Shown: piece by piece, positions 16,561 through 29,054 of the stretch
Position numbering within the stretch: the first letter of the stretch is position 1
Layout of the letters: each line of letters starts with the position of its first letter
Origin: Desulfoferula mesophila
Lineage (GTDB): Bacteria; Desulfobacterota; Desulfarculia; Desulfarculales; Desulfarculaceae
DNA: 64,000 nt
Reading direction: 5' to 3'
Assembly: GCF_037076455.1 (NCBI RefSeq)
Contig: NZ_AP028679.1
Location: 139,501-203,500 of the forward strand
Notes under the pieces: generated by a model
The model's input: only the letters and a program-made list of their open reading frames with translations
Database searches by the model: none
What the model was told of the DNA's origin: nothing
Position numbers and translations under genes: made by a program

Positions 16561-16989
16561 CTAGGGCTTGACCCCTTCGGCCCGCACCGCCCTTATCTTG
16601 CGCTCCTGCACCGACTTCTTCTCCCAGGCGTCGTGGATCTTCTCCACCAACTCCTCCAGGGGCACCGGCTTGAGCAGGTAGTCAAAGGCCCCCTGCTCCA
16701 GGCCGGTGATGGAGGTCTCCAGATGGGCGTGGCCGGTGAGCAGGATCACCTCGGTGAGGGGCCGCGCCTTTTTGATGCGCCTGAGCACCTCCAGGCCGTC
16801 CAGCCCCGGCATCTTCACGTCCAGCAGCACCACGTCCGGGGCCTGTTCGCCCAGGCGCGCCAGGGCGGCCTCGCCGTCGGCCTCCTGGGTCACCATGAGC
16901 CCCCGGCGACCCAGGCGCCGGGCCAGGGCCTCGCGGAAGTTTTCCTCGTCGTCCACCACCAGGACGCTGATCTGGTTGTTGTCGCTCAT
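16561..16989 (-). CDS. Single-domain response regulator
   Basis: 142 aa. Full receiver domain: acidic pair in VVDDEENFREAL, phospho-acceptor Asp in VVLLDVKMPGLDGLEVL, Thr in LLTGHAH and Lys in YLLKPVPLEE. There is no output domain, only about 20 extra residues. It immediately precedes the PEP-synthase-like gene and follows the terminator of the TauE unit. The likely kinase is the one at 20045-21772, which is the only kinase in the window. Confidence 0.9.
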   Translation of the reverse strand: MSDNNQISVLVVDDEENFREALARRLGRRGLMVTQEADGEAALARLGEQAPDVVLLDVKMPGLDGLEVLRRIKKARPLTEVILLTGHAHLETSITGLEQGAFDYLLKPVPLEELVEKIHDAWEKKSVQERKIRAVRAEGVKP

Positions 16990-17040
16990 GGGGGTAATTA
17001 TAACCGAGGCGGGCCCGAATGGGGCCGCCCCCGGCGATCG

Positions 17041-17067
17041 AAAAAGGGCCGCCCCGAAGGGCGGCCC
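17041..17067 (-). terminator. Rho-independent terminator of the TauE unit
   Basis: 9-bp GC stem (17046-17054 with 17059-17067), CGAA loop, five T residues on the minus strand, 20 bp after the stop of the gene at 17087. Confidence 0.8.
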
Positions 17068-17086
17068 CTTGACGCTGACCTTGCTG

Positions 17087-17788
17087 TTAGTGTTCCAGCT
17101 GATATCCGGCTCCTTCGAACATATACATCACCCCGAAGCCGTACCACAGGGTGTAGACCACGTAGAACAGTAGCGAGATGGCAACGATCAGCCAGCGTTC
17201 GCCGATGCTTTGCGGCTCTATGCCGTAGTAGTTGTAGGTCATCTCCACCGCCTTGGCCTGCACCACCGCGACGAACTTGGCCTGGGCGAAGTTCTTTTGC
17301 CGGTTCAGGGCCTTTTCCAGGGCGGCGTAGCTGCGCCACCAGGTGTAGAGCATCAGCCGGGCGTCCTTACCCTGGTAGCGGGCCGCGAGCTTGTCCCCCT
17401 GGTTGTGATACATGGACTCGGTGTCGGTCAGGGTGGAGGCGAACACCTTGCCCAGATCGCCGTTGATCTTGAGCTTGTCGCCCTCGGCCGCGGCCTGGGC
17501 CCCGGCTCCGGCGAACAACAGGGCCGCCTGGGCCGCCGTATCGGCGTCGGGCAGGGTCAGGGTGGCCTCCAGCTTGGTCCCGTCATACTTGGCCGCCTGC
17601 TTGTTGAGCTCGGGAATGTAGTAGGCGGAGTTCTTGGAGATGGAGTTGTATAGGCTGTCCAGATAGTCCAGCCCGTTGTGCCCGTTGAAGATGGGCGAGA
17701 AGAAGGCGATGAGCACGCCCACGAACACCAGCACCATTATCAACCCGGTGGTCATGTGGAACTTCTGGCTTTTGGCTTGCTTGCTCAT
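17087..17788 (-). CDS. Two-TM membrane protein coupled to TauE
   Basis: 233 aa from the ATG at 17788, which overlaps the tauE stop as ATGA. One TM near the N-terminus (TTGLIMVLVFVGVLIAFFSP, residues 12-32) and one near the C-terminus (LIVAISLLFYVVYTLWYGFG, about 203-223). They flank an extracytoplasmic domain of about 165 aa rich in Ala/Asp/Tyr. No family recognised; overlap and topology suggest an accessory subunit or sensor for the exporter. Confidence 0.75.
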   Translation of the reverse strand: MSKQAKSQKFHMTTGLIMVLVFVGVLIAFFSPIFNGHNGLDYLDSLYNSISKNSAYYIPELNKQAAKYDGTKLEATLTLPDADTAAQAALLFAGAGAQAAAEGDKLKINGDLGKVFASTLTDTESMYHNQGDKLAARYQGKDARLMLYTWWRSYAALEKALNRQKNFAQAKFVAVVQAKAVEMTYNYYGIEPQSIGERWLIVAISLLFYVVYTLWYGFGVMYMFEGAGYQLEH

Positions 17789-19101
17789 GAGGTCGCCTCC
17801 TCGCCCAGGGCCGCGCCGGCGGGATGGGCCGTGCGCAGGTTTTTGGTGTTCTTGAAGAAGGTGCCGATCACCCACACCGCGAAACCGCCGATCACCAGGA
17901 AGAACCCCCAGATGCCTATCTGGTCCAGCCAGAAGACCGTGGTCTTGCTCAGGTTGATGATCTCCATGTCGGCCAGCTTGCCCGGCAGGGCGAAGATGCG
18001 GTTCATGAACCCGGCCAGCACGGCCATGGCGTAGAAGCCGCGGATGGTGGTGCCCGGCACCACCTTGGTGACCATGGCCCCCACCTGGATGCCCAGCAGC
18101 GAGCCGATGAGCATGCCCATGGCCAGGGTGTAGAAGATGAAGCCGTAGATGGCGTACTGGCTGATGGCCGCGTAACCGGCGGTGAACACGATCTGGAAGA
18201 TGTCGGTGCCCACGGTGGTCATGGAGCTGACCCCCAGGGTGTAGACGAAGATGGGGAAGGTCAAGAATCCGCCGCCTACGCCCATGATGCCCGCGGCCAG
18301 GCCCACGATGAAGCCGGCGACGATCAAGAACCAGGCGCTGATGGCCCGTCCGCCGGGCACCAGGCTCTGGTCGAAGCGCACCATGGGGGGAAGCTTCATG
18401 CCCTGGAGCTTCTGGGGCAGGTTGCCCAACTCCGCGCCTTCCATCTTGCCCCCGTGGGGCAGCTCACAGGCCGCGGCGCTTTTGCGGCACTTTAGGAAGT
18501 CCATCAGGGCGTAGAAGCCCAGCCCGCCCAGCATCACCGCGTAGATGGTGGTGATGAAGGCGTCACTTAGCACCGGGTTGATCTCGTAGAGCACCCGGTT
18601 GATCACCCCGCCGCAGGTGGCGCCGCCGATGGCCCCTATGAGGAAGGTGACCGCCAGCGACACCGACACGTTGCCCAGCTTGCGGTGGATCACGCTGCCC
18701 ATGATGGCCTTGGCGAAGATGTGGAACAGGTCGGTGCCCACGGCCAGGATGCCCTTGATGCCCGCGCTCATCAGGGCCGGGGCGATGATGAAGCCGCCGC
18801 CCGCGCCGATGCAGCCGGTGATGAGCCCGGCGCACAGGCCGATGAGGATGGAGGCGATGAAGATGCCGGTGCTGTAAAAGGCGGGGCTGTAGGCCTTCTT
18901 GCCGCCCAAGACGTCGGGCAGGGCCGAGTGAATCTGGTCGGCGAAGGCGATGCCGCCCAGGATGGCGGGCACCAGCATCAGTCCCAAGATTATCAGGCGC
19001 TTTTTATCGCCCAGGATGGTGTTGGCCGTGGCGATCTCCCACCTGGCGTGGGCCTGGGCTCCGGCCACCATGCACTGTCCCAGTCCTTTAAAGAAATTCA
19101 T
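17785..19101 (-). CDS. TauE/SafE family sulfite/organosulfonate exporter
   Basis: 438 aa polytopic protein with two homologous halves, each carrying the family core: GAGGGFIIAPALMSAGIKGI and GVGGGFLTFPIFVYTLGVSS. The latter is followed by a matching TVGTDIFQIVF/VGTDLFHIF block. An extra hydrophilic loop (about residues 190-245, containing MDFLKCRKSAAACELPHGGK) separates the halves. The family exports sulfite, sulfoacetate or related anions across the cytoplasmic membrane. In a sulfite-reducing organism, export of excess sulfite or uptake/release of an organic acid is plausible. Encoded with a histidine kinase and response regulators, so expression is probably signal-controlled. Confidence 0.88.
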   Translation of the reverse strand: MNFFKGLGQCMVAGAQAHARWEIATANTILGDKKRLIILGLMLVPAILGGIAFADQIHSALPDVLGGKKAYSPAFYSTGIFIASILIGLCAGLITGCIGAGGGFIIAPALMSAGIKGILAVGTDLFHIFAKAIMGSVIHRKLGNVSVSLAVTFLIGAIGGATCGGVINRVLYEINPVLSDAFITTIYAVMLGGLGFYALMDFLKCRKSAAACELPHGGKMEGAELGNLPQKLQGMKLPPMVRFDQSLVPGGRAISAWFLIVAGFIVGLAAGIMGVGGGFLTFPIFVYTLGVSSMTTVGTDIFQIVFTAGYAAISQYAIYGFIFYTLAMGMLIGSLLGIQVGAMVTKVVPGTTIRGFYAMAVLAGFMNRIFALPGKLADMEIINLSKTTVFWLDQIGIWGFFLVIGGFAVWVIGTFFKNTKNLRTAHPAGAALGEEATS

Positions 19102-19137
19102 GGTTATATGCCTTCCGATGCTTCGGTTGGTTGAAAA

Positions 19138-19536
19138 TCAGCTTCCACTCGAATTCCGGCTTGCTTGCGAGGCTTGGATGCGGGCCAACAGGTCGCCCAG
19201 TTCGCAAGGCTTGGTCAGGTAGTCGAAGGCGCCCAGGGCCATGCCCTCGCGGGCCGCCTGCTCCGAGCCGTGGCCGGTGAGGATGATGACCGCCAGATCG
19301 GGGTCCATCATCTTGAGCACCTTGAGCACCTCGATGCCGTCCATGTCTTCCATCTTCAGATCCACCACCGCCACGTCGAAGCTCTGCTGCCGGGCCTGTT
19401 GCACGGCCTCGGTGCCCGAGCGGGCCGTGGTCACCTCCAGGTTGCGCTTGCTCATGCGCTTGTTGAGCACCTCCAGGTAGCCCGGCTCGTCATCGACCAA
19501 CAAGACCTTGAGCCGTTCGGCGCCTTGGTTGCTCAT
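19138..19536 (-). CDS. Single-domain response regulator
   Basis: 132 aa from the ATG at 19536 (GGGAG 6 bp upstream; an adjacent GTG would add one residue). Receiver with VLLVDDEPGYLEVL, phospho-Asp in VAVVDLKMEDMDGIEVL, ILTGHGS and YLTKPCELGDLL. No output domain. Lies between tauE and another stand-alone receiver. Confidence 0.9.
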   Translation of the reverse strand: MSNQGAERLKVLLVDDEPGYLEVLNKRMSKRNLEVTTARSGTEAVQQARQQSFDVAVVDLKMEDMDGIEVLKVLKMMDPDLAVIILTGHGSEQAAREGMALGAFDYLTKPCELGDLLARIQASQASRNSSGS

Positions 19537-19566
19537 CACCCGCTCCCTTCGCTCCCCAACTCCCGG

Positions 19567-20013
19567 CTACGACTCGCGCCGGAGGGCGTGCACCCTGACC
19601 CGCGCGTCCAAAATCTTGGCCTCGTGGGCCCGCTTTTTGGCCACGGCCTCGCCGACCTTGGCCATCAACAGGTCCATCTCGCAGGGCTTCATGAGGTAGT
19701 CGTAGGCCCCGCTCTTCATGCCTTCGATGGCGCTTTCCACCGTGGCGTGGCCGGTGAGCATGATCACCTCCACGTTGGGGTGCTTGCCCTTGATGGCGGC
19801 CAGGGTCTCCAGGCCGTCCATGCCCGGCATCTTCACGTCCAGGATCACCACGTCGATGCGGCTGGGCCCCCCGCCTTCCAGCTTTTCCAGGGCCTCCTTG
19901 CCGCTGAACGCGGTCTCCACGGCGAGTTCCCGCTTGGCCAGCCGCTTGGCCATGGTCTCCACAAAGGGGACTTCATCGTCCACCAGGAGCACCGAGGGGT
20001 TGATCACAACCAT
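19567..20013 (-). CDS. Single-domain response regulator
   Basis: 148 aa; GGAGG 6 bp before the ATG. Receiver with SVLLVDDEVPFVETM, phospho-Asp in VVILDVKMPGMDGLETL, MLTGHATVESAI and YLMKPCEMDLLM, followed by a short helical tail (EAKILDARVRVHALRRES). Directly downstream of the histidine kinase gene (31 bp), so the most likely first phosphate acceptor. Confidence 0.9.
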   Translation of the reverse strand: MVVINPSVLLVDDEVPFVETMAKRLAKRELAVETAFSGKEALEKLEGGGPSRIDVVILDVKMPGMDGLETLAAIKGKHPNVEVIMLTGHATVESAIEGMKSGAYDYLMKPCEMDLLMAKVGEAVAKKRAHEAKILDARVRVHALRRES

Positions 20014-20044
20014 TTGATTCCTCCAAAAATGACAGCCATTGGTC

Positions 20045-21772
<1,728 letters not shown>

Positions 21773-22274
21773 GGGCGTTCTTCCCGTTCAGGTTCCGCCC
21801 TGCATAGTGGCAATTGATGTGCCAATTTTCACCAGCGGTTCACATTTAAAAATTATAATTGAATTATCTAATAAAAACTGTCTGTTACTCTAATAAGCTT
21901 GAAGCTGCCCGCCAGGGCCGGGGCTCCCGGCGAAGGGTTTGTGGCCTTGCGCCTGTCGGATTTTTTTACAAGCTGTAAAGGTATACGACGGCAGGGGATT
22001 GGGCCCGGCCCCTATGAACCGTGAAGCCATTGGGTACGGACTCGGCCTTGTGCAAGGTCGTGCCGGGCAACAAAGGACCAAAATCGAGGCCGCGCGCGGC
22101 GGCCGCTGCATAGTCTGGGGTATTGGATACTTGGGAAGCCGGGGTTTGCTTGCCCCGTTATGTTTGTCGGAGTATTTTTAGGCGGTTTTTGTTTGGCGAG
22201 GGGCCGGCGATAAGGCGGGAAGGCGCCATCCTGTGGCCGAACCAGTCTAAACAACAAGTAAAAACAGGTGGGTT
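21773..22274. other. Gene-free intergenic stretch, AT-rich
   Basis: About 500 bp between divergent genes. Bases 21840-21900 are strikingly AT-rich and could hold the promoter of the histidine-kinase unit; I see no consensus pair, RNA gene or convincing ORF. From about 22140 the base composition drops toward that of the acyltransferase gene. Confidence 0.5.
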
Positions 22275-22901
22275 ATGGCCATCCAAGATGAAACAATATA
22301 TCCGCGGACCAATGACTTCGAGACGGTATACCTAAAAAGCATAATTACCAATCCCAACATAACGGTTGGCGATTACACCATGTACAACGACTTTGTTTCC
22401 GACCCCACGCAGTTCGAAAAAAATAATGTTTTGTATCATTACCCCGTCAACCATGACAAATTGATAATCGGCAAATTTTGTTCCATAGCCTGTGGGGCGA
22501 AATTCCTGTTCAACAGCGCGAATCACACGCTTAACTCCCTTTCAACGTATCCGTTTCCCATTTTTTTCGAGGAATGGGATCTGGACAAAAGGCAGGTTGC
22601 CTCCGCGTGGGACAATAGGGGCGACATTGTGGTCGGCAACGATGTATGGATAGGATATGAAGCGGTTATCCTGTCCGGCGTGCATATTGGGGACGGGGCG
22701 ATCATAGGGGCGAGGGCGGTGGTGACAAAGGATGTTGCGCCGTATGCGATCGTCGGCGGTATTCCAGCTAAGGAGATCAAGAAACGTTTCAGCCAGACGA
22801 CAATCGACAAGTTGCGGCAGATACAATGGTGGGATTGGGACGCTGACAAGATACGGCGATTTTTGCCCGCCATCATGAGCGGGGATATTGACAGACTGTA
22901 G
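22275..22901 (+). CDS. CatB-like hexapeptide-repeat acyltransferase (xenobiotic acetyltransferase family)
   Basis: 208 aa, ATG with AGGTGG upstream. Left-handed beta-helix hexapeptide repeats (GDIVVGNDVWIGYEAVILSG, GDGAIIGARAVVTKDVAPYA, IVGGIPAKEIKKRFSQ) and the family segment FCSIACGAKFLFNSANHTLN with the catalytic His. Length fits Vat/CatB-type acetyl-CoA-dependent O-acyltransferases. These modify streptogramin, chloramphenicol or sugar hydroxyls; the natural substrate here is unknown and drug resistance should not be assumed. Codon use is clearly more AT-rich than neighbours, suggesting transfer. Confidence 0.85.
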   Translation: MAIQDETIYPRTNDFETVYLKSIITNPNITVGDYTMYNDFVSDPTQFEKNNVLYHYPVNHDKLIIGKFCSIACGAKFLFNSANHTLNSLSTYPFPIFFEEWDLDKRQVASAWDNRGDIVVGNDVWIGYEAVILSGVHIGDGAIIGARAVVTKDVAPYAIVGGIPAKEIKKRFSQTTIDKLRQIQWWDWDADKIRRFLPAIMSGDIDRL

Positions 22902-22949
22902 TTTTAAATAACTTTTTGGCCCGGATTTTCCTATTCCGAGCCTTTCATT

Positions 22950-24362
<1,413 letters not shown>

Positions 24363-24560
24363 GATAGCCTCCCAGATTAGGTGCATCTTAACTATGGGCA
24401 ATCGGGCCGGCGATTTCCAGTGAAAAGATTCACATCTGTGACAAAAGAGTTGGAGGCGCTCCGCCTTTCTCCAGCCGGCGAGAACAGTTGGGCAAGCGGC
24501 TGGACAAGCTCGGCGGGCCGGTCTACCATGATGCCTATCCGTGAGGCACAAGGAGCGCCG

Positions 24561-25283
24561 GTGAAGATAGATTTGGGGCAAGCCCTGGACAATTTGCAGG
24601 AAATGAGGGCGGAAGGAAACCCGCAGGCGGTGGCCAACGCCCTTTTCGTGGTGGGCGTGGCCCAGATGCAGAAAAAACGGCCCCAACCCGCCAGGGCGGC
24701 TCTGGAAGAGGCCCTGGAGCTTTGCGCCCAGTTGGGCAATTTTTCGGGTCAGGGTCAGGTGCTCCTGCGCCTGGCCGAGCTGGCCCAACAGGCCGGCCAG
24801 CCGGAGGCGGCCCTGGGTCTGTTGAACCGGGGCCTGGAGTGCTTTGCCCAGGCCGGGGACGCGCCGGGCCGGGCCAGCGCCCTGGAGCGGCGGGCCGCCC
24901 TGCAGCGGGAGTCCGGCGACCTGGATGGCGCGGCGGCCTCCCTGGAAGAGGCCCTGGCCCTGGCTCTGGAGGCGGGCGACGAGCTCAGCCAGATGCTTCT
25001 GAGCCAATACCTGGGGGCGGTGTACCGCAGCCTGGGGCAAAACCGAAAGGCCCTGGACGCCTATCGCCGCCTGGGGGCCTTGAGCCAAAAGCACAACGAG
25101 CCCCAGCGCGAGGCCCTGGCCCTGTTGGGGGTAGGCACCCTGTTGGCCACGGAGGGCCGGGCCGAGGAGGCCGACGAGGCCGAGGAGGCCTTTAAAAGCG
25201 CCGAGGAGGCCTTCGGGCGCCTGGGGCAGCCCAAGCAGGCCGCTGCGGTGGCCGCCGAGCGCCGCCGTCTCCTTGGCCGTTAG
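24561..25283 (+). CDS. TPR protein
   Basis: 240 aa, GTG start with AAGGAG 6 bp upstream (upstream in-frame sequence is not TPR-like). About five TPR units from residue 10 to 225, with QARAALEEALELCAQLG-type and AASLEEALALALEAGDELSQ helices. No signal peptide, so a cytoplasmic scaffold. Divergent from the sigma-54 activator and in tandem with the SYLF gene. Confidence 0.8.
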   Translation: MKIDLGQALDNLQEMRAEGNPQAVANALFVVGVAQMQKKRPQPARAALEEALELCAQLGNFSGQGQVLLRLAELAQQAGQPEAALGLLNRGLECFAQAGDAPGRASALERRAALQRESGDLDGAAASLEEALALALEAGDELSQMLLSQYLGAVYRSLGQNRKALDAYRRLGALSQKHNEPQREALALLGVGTLLATEGRAEEADEAEEAFKSAEEAFGRLGQPKQAAAVAAERRRLLGR

Positions 25284-25334
25284 ATTTTTTCCTGTCCGAA
25301 CCATCGCCGCGACGCGGCTAATAAAGGTGTGATC

Positions 25335-26027
25335 ATGAATACCAAATTTAGATCGATTTGCATGTCGGCGGCGCTTTTCTTGTTCCTGGCCTGGGCCCTC
25401 CCGGCGGCGGCCATGAACAAGGCCGAGGCCGACCTGGAGGTGCAGCAGGCCCGCATCAGCCTGTTGCAGTTCACCAGCTCCCCGGACACCAGCACCCCCC
25501 GCTGGCTCTTGGCCCGCTGCAAGGGGGTGGCCCTGTTCCCGGGCATGATCAAGGCCGGTTTCATCGTGGGCGGCAACTACGGCACCGGGGTGATCATGAG
25601 CCGCCGCCCGGACGGCAAATGGTCCGGCCCGGCCTTCTTCCGCATGGGCGGGGCCTCCATCGGCTTCCAGATCGGGGCCCAGTCCTCTGATTTGTTCATG
25701 GTCATCATGACCAAGGTGGGTCTGGACGCGGTGCTCAAGAACCAGGCCAAGTTCGGGGTGGACGCCTCGGCGGTGGCCGGACCGGTGGGGCGCGACGCCC
25801 AGGCGGCCATAGCCGGGGGCAGCCTCAAGGCGGATCTGTACTCCTATTCGCGCAGCGCGGGGGCCTTTTTGGGGGCCTCGGTGAGCGGGGCGGGCATAGA
25901 GTTCGACCAGGCCAGCAGCACGGCCTACTATGGGCGGCCGGTCACCGTGAGCGATATCTTCGACGGCAAGGTGGATCTGCCCCCCAGCGCCCAGGCCCTG
26001 ACGGAAGCGTTGAACAAGTTCAAGTAA
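25335..26027 (+). CDS. SYLF-domain (Ysc84 family) lipid-binding exported protein
   Basis: 230 aa from ATG 25335 (AAAGGTG upstream). Signal peptide (SICMSAALFLFLAWALPAAA), then the Ysc84/DUF500 core: CKGVALFPGMIKAGFIVGGN, GTGVIMSRRPDGKWSGPAFF, SIGFQIGAQSSDLFMVIMT, and the C-terminal SAGAFLGASVSGAGIEFDQA. Eukaryotic homologues bind phosphoinositides; bacterial periplasmic members are thought to bind lipids or act in the envelope. Confidence 0.9.
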   Translation: MNTKFRSICMSAALFLFLAWALPAAAMNKAEADLEVQQARISLLQFTSSPDTSTPRWLLARCKGVALFPGMIKAGFIVGGNYGTGVIMSRRPDGKWSGPAFFRMGGASIGFQIGAQSSDLFMVIMTKVGLDAVLKNQAKFGVDASAVAGPVGRDAQAAIAGGSLKADLYSYSRSAGAFLGASVSGAGIEFDQASSTAYYGRPVTVSDIFDGKVDLPPSAQALTEALNKFK

Positions 26028-26037
26028 TTATTGTCGT

Positions 26038-26307
26038 TTAACAGGTGCCGCAGCCCTTGGCCCGGTGGTCGTCGTACCAGCTTTTGACCAGGGCCTTGAG
26101 CTCGCCGCGGTCCGCTTGCAATATTTCGCCGATTTGGGCCTTGGTCAGGATGCCGGTGAAAAAGGCGAATTTGCATAGGTAGATGAGGGAATCCACAGAA
26201 GGGGCGTCGGCTTTGTCCGAGAGCCAGCCCTCCACTCCCTGGGCCTTGACGGCCGAACGCAACCGCTGATGGCGGTTGATGATATCGGGGTGATTCGGAG
26301 GGAGCAT
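26038..26307 (-). CDS. Small protein of unknown function
   Basis: 89 aa from ATG 26307 (MLPPNHPDIINRHQRLRSAV). Mostly helical, with a middle segment SLIYLCKFAFFTGILTKAQI and a C-terminal CGTC. Not recognised. It is convergent with the SYLF gene and its upstream region abuts the dsr promoter. A longer start at 26394 would overlap that promoter and adds low-complexity residues, so I prefer the shorter form. Confidence 0.6.
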   Translation of the reverse strand: MLPPNHPDIINRHQRLRSAVKAQGVEGWLSDKADAPSVDSLIYLCKFAFFTGILTKAQIGEILQADRGELKALVKSWYDDHRAKGCGTC

Positions 26308-26387
26308 GCCTGGCGTTCCTGGTGTAAAGTGGTGACTTGAAATAATAACCGCCGGTCGCCCTGGGGGCAAGCGAGGTTGTTTTTTGG

Positions 26388-26416
26388 TTGACATGCCTGG
26401 TGGGCCTTCCTATAAT
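26388..26416 (+). promoter_or_regulatory. Consensus sigma-70 promoter of dsrAB
   Basis: TTGACA (26388-26393), exactly 17 bp, TATAAT (26411-26416): a full consensus match. Transcription would begin near 26423, leaving a leader of about 215 bases before dsrA. The leader contains a GC hairpin (ggggccgt...acggcccc around 26556-26577) with no U-run. The 26308-26638 interval holds nothing else I can identify. Confidence 0.85.
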
Positions 26417-26638
26417 CGCGCCATTGTGAATATAGGGACTTACGGTTCCGTCTTGGAAAAACGTAAAGTTAGCCAAGCTATTCTCGACGGCAGTATTCCG
26501 CCTCCCGGGTAAGGGCGTTTAACCCCCCCAGGAAGCGGGTTCAACATATATGGGGCGGGGCCGTTTTGACGGCCCTCCCCGAACAATGAACCAAGGCAAG
26601 TCCAAACTCTCAGCAAAGAATCACGGAGGTTTTTTCTC

Positions 26639-27910
26639 ATGGCTAAAATGCATGACACTCCGATGCTCGACGAGTTGACTAAGGGGCCTTGGCCTAGCTT
26701 CGTTACGGATATCAAAAAAGCGGCGGAAGCCGGTAATGAAGCCTGTGCCGACCTCTTGGGCCAACTCGAGCTCTCCTACAAAGACAAGGAGGGCCACTGG
26801 AAGCACGGCGGTATCGTGGGCGTTCTGGGATACGGCGGCGGCGTCATCGGCCGTTACTCCGACGTTCCCGACCTGTTCCCCGGCGTGGAGCACTTCCACA
26901 CCCTGCGCGTGAACCAGCCTGCGTCCAAGTTCTACAAGACCGAGCGCCTGCGCGAGGTCATGGAGATCTGGAACAACCGTGGTTCGGGCATGCTCAACAT
27001 GCACGGCTCCACCGGCGACATGGTGCTTCTGGGCGCCTTCACCGAGGAGCTGGAGCCCATCTTCGCCGAGCTGACCCAAAAGGGTTGGGACCTGGGCGGC
27101 TCCGGTTCCGCTCTGCGGACCCCGGCCTGCTGCGTGGGCAAGGCCCGCTGTGAGTTTGCTTGCATCGACACCCAGGACATCTGCTACTCCTTGACCCAGG
27201 AGTATCAGGACGAGATGCACCGTCCGGCTTGGCCTTACAAGTTCAAGTTCAAGATCGACGGTTGCCCCAACTGCTGCGTGGCCTCCCTGGCCCGCTCCGA
27301 CTGTGCCATCATCGGTACCTGGCGCGATGACATCCGCATCGACCAGGAAGCCGTGGCCGCCTACGTGGGCGGCGAGATCGCGGCCCACGGCGGCGCCAAC
27401 GGCGCCGACGCCAAGCTGGACATCAAGGCCGACGTCATCGACCTGTGCCCCACCGGCTGCATGTTCTACGAGGACGGCAAGCTGACCATCAACAACGCCG
27501 AGTGCACCCGCTGCATGCACTGCATCAACGTGATGCCTCGCGCCCTGCGCCCCGGTCTGGATACCGGCGCCAGCATCCTGGTCGGCGCCAAGGCTCCGAT
27601 CCTCGAAGGCGCCCAGATGGGTTCGCTGATCATCCCCTTCATCAAGATGGAAGAGCCCTACGACGAGTTCAAGGAGTTCGTCGAGAAGATGTGGGACTGG
27701 TGGGATGAGAACGGCAAGAACCGCGAGCGCATCGGCGAGCTGATCCAGCGCCTGGGCCTGTCCGCGTTCATCGAGGCCGTCGAGCTCAAGCCCATCCCGC
27801 AGATGGTCAAGGAGCCTCGTTCCAACCCCTACATCTTCTACAAAGAGGATGAGGTGCCTGGTGGCTTCGAGCGCGATATCGCTGATTACCGCAAGAAGCA
27901 CGCCCGCTAA
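26639..27910 (+). CDS. dsrA: Dissimilatory sulfite reductase alpha subunit
   Basis: 423 aa, CGGAGG before the ATG. Siroheme/[4Fe-4S] ligand cysteines in [19 protein letters not shown] (residues 162-180) and [15 protein letters not shown] (209-221), and an inserted ferredoxin domain ([18 protein letters not shown]). DsrAB reduces sulfite with six electrons to a DsrC-bound trisulfide in the cytoplasm, the last step of sulfate respiration. Sequence and the nearby dsrD indicate the reductive bacterial type. The gene is preceded by a consensus promoter and followed 23 bp later by dsrB. Confidence 0.98.
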   Translation: MAKMHDTPMLDELTKGPWPSFVTDIKKAAEAGNEACADLLGQLELSYKDKEGHWKHGGIVGVLGYGGGVIGRYSDVPDLFPGVEHFHTLRVNQPASKFYKTERLREVMEIWNNRGSGMLNMHGSTGDMVLLGAFTEELEPIFAELTQKGWDLGGSGSALRTPACCVGKARCEFACIDTQDICYSLTQEYQDEMHRPAWPYKFKFKIDGCPNCCVASLARSDCAIIGTWRDDIRIDQEAVAAYVGGEIAAHGGANGADAKLDIKADVIDLCPTGCMFYEDGKLTINNAECTRCMHCINVMPRALRPGLDTGASILVGAKAPILEGAQMGSLIIPFIKMEEPYDEFKEFVEKMWDWWDENGKNRERIGELIQRLGLSAFIEAVELKPIPQMVKEPRSNPYIFYKEDEVPGGFERDIADYRKKHAR

Positions 27911-27933
27911 AGGCTCAAAGGAGGTTTTATAAA

Positions 27934-29019
27934 ATGGCAGAATTCCAAGCCAACAAAATCACCGACATTGGGCCGCCTAAATACGACGAGATGTGGCCCC
28001 AGGTGATCAAGGACAACTACGGCAAGTGGCTGTATCACGACATCCTCGAGCCCGGCGTGCTGGTGCACGTGTCCGAGTCCGGCGCCAAGGTCTGGTCCCT
28101 GCGTTGCGGCGCCACCCGGCTCATGACCACCATGTTCCTGGAGCAGGTCTGCAAGCTGGCCGACGAGTACTGCGGCGGTTTCTTCCGCTTCACCACTCGT
28201 AACAACATCGAGTTCATCGTCAGCGACGAGTCCAAGCTGGAGCCCCTGAAGAAGGCCCTGGCCGACAACGGCGCGCTGCCCTTGGGCGGCACCGGCGCCG
28301 GCGTCACCAACATCGTCCACACCCAGGGGTGGGTCCACTGCCACACCCCGGCCATCGACGCCTCCGGCGTGGTCAAGGCCGTCATGGACGAGTTGTTCGA
28401 CTACTTCAACTCCCACAAGCTGCCGGCCCAGGTGCGCATCTCCCTGGCCTGCTGCCTGAACATGTGCGGCGCCGTGCACTGCTCGGATATCTCCATCCTG
28501 GGCGTGCACCGCAAGCCTCCCGTGATCGAGCACAGCCACCTGGACAAGATGTGCGAAATCCCCACCACCATCGCTGCTTGCCCCACCGCGGCCATCAAGC
28601 CCAACAAGGTGGACGAGTTCAAGTCGGTGGCGGTGAACGCCGACCGCTGCATGTTCTGCGGCAACTGCTACACCATGTGCCCCGCCATGCCCCTGGCCGA
28701 CGCCGCGGGCGACGGCATCGCCCTGTGGGTGGGCGGCAAGGTGTCCAACGCCAAGAGCATGCCCATGTTCTCCAAGCTGGCCGTGCCCTACATCCCCAAC
28801 GAGCCTCCTCGTTGGCCCACCACGGTCAACACCATCAAGAAGATCGTTGAGGTCTACGCCGGCGACGCCATGAAGTATGAGCGCGTGGGTGAATGGGCCC
28901 AGCGGATCGGGTGGGAGAAGTTCTTCGAGAAGACCGGTCTCGAGTTCAGCCACCACCACATCGACGACTACCGCTTCGCCGCCACCACCTGGCGGACCTC
29001 GACCCAGTTCAAGTGGTAG
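27934..29019 (+). CDS. dsrB: Dissimilatory sulfite reductase beta subunit
   Basis: 361 aa, AAAGGAGG before the ATG. Catalytic siroheme-side cysteines are found in [17 protein letters not shown], and the ferredoxin domain is [20 protein letters not shown]. Pairs with DsrA as an alpha2-beta2 enzyme. A strong terminator follows, so dsrAB is a two-gene unit here and dsrD is expressed separately about 3.4 kb away, unlike the common dsrABD order. Confidence 0.98.
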   Translation: MAEFQANKITDIGPPKYDEMWPQVIKDNYGKWLYHDILEPGVLVHVSESGAKVWSLRCGATRLMTTMFLEQVCKLADEYCGGFFRFTTRNNIEFIVSDESKLEPLKKALADNGALPLGGTGAGVTNIVHTQGWVHCHTPAIDASGVVKAVMDELFDYFNSHKLPAQVRISLACCLNMCGAVHCSDISILGVHRKPPVIEHSHLDKMCEIPTTIAACPTAAIKPNKVDEFKSVAVNADRCMFCGNCYTMCPAMPLADAAGDGIALWVGGKVSNAKSMPMFSKLAVPYIPNEPPRWPTTVNTIKKIVEVYAGDAMKYERVGEWAQRIGWEKFFEKTGLEFSHHHIDDYRFAATTWRTSTQFKW

Positions 29020-29024
29020 CCGCC

Positions 29025-29040
29025 TAGCGCCTAGGCGCTA
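29025..29040 (+). repeat. 16-bp perfect palindrome after dsrB
   Basis: TAGCGCCTAGGCGCTA, 5 bp after the dsrB stop region and just before the terminator. Could be a protein-binding site or simply extend the terminator structure. Confidence 0.5.
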
Positions 29041-29054
29041 AGCTCGAAAGCACG

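Noticed and set aside
24363-25304. 314-residue N-terminal extension of the sigma-54 activator
   Set aside because: Antisense to the TPR gene and non-conserved; a TTG with an ideal ribosome site begins the receiver domain.
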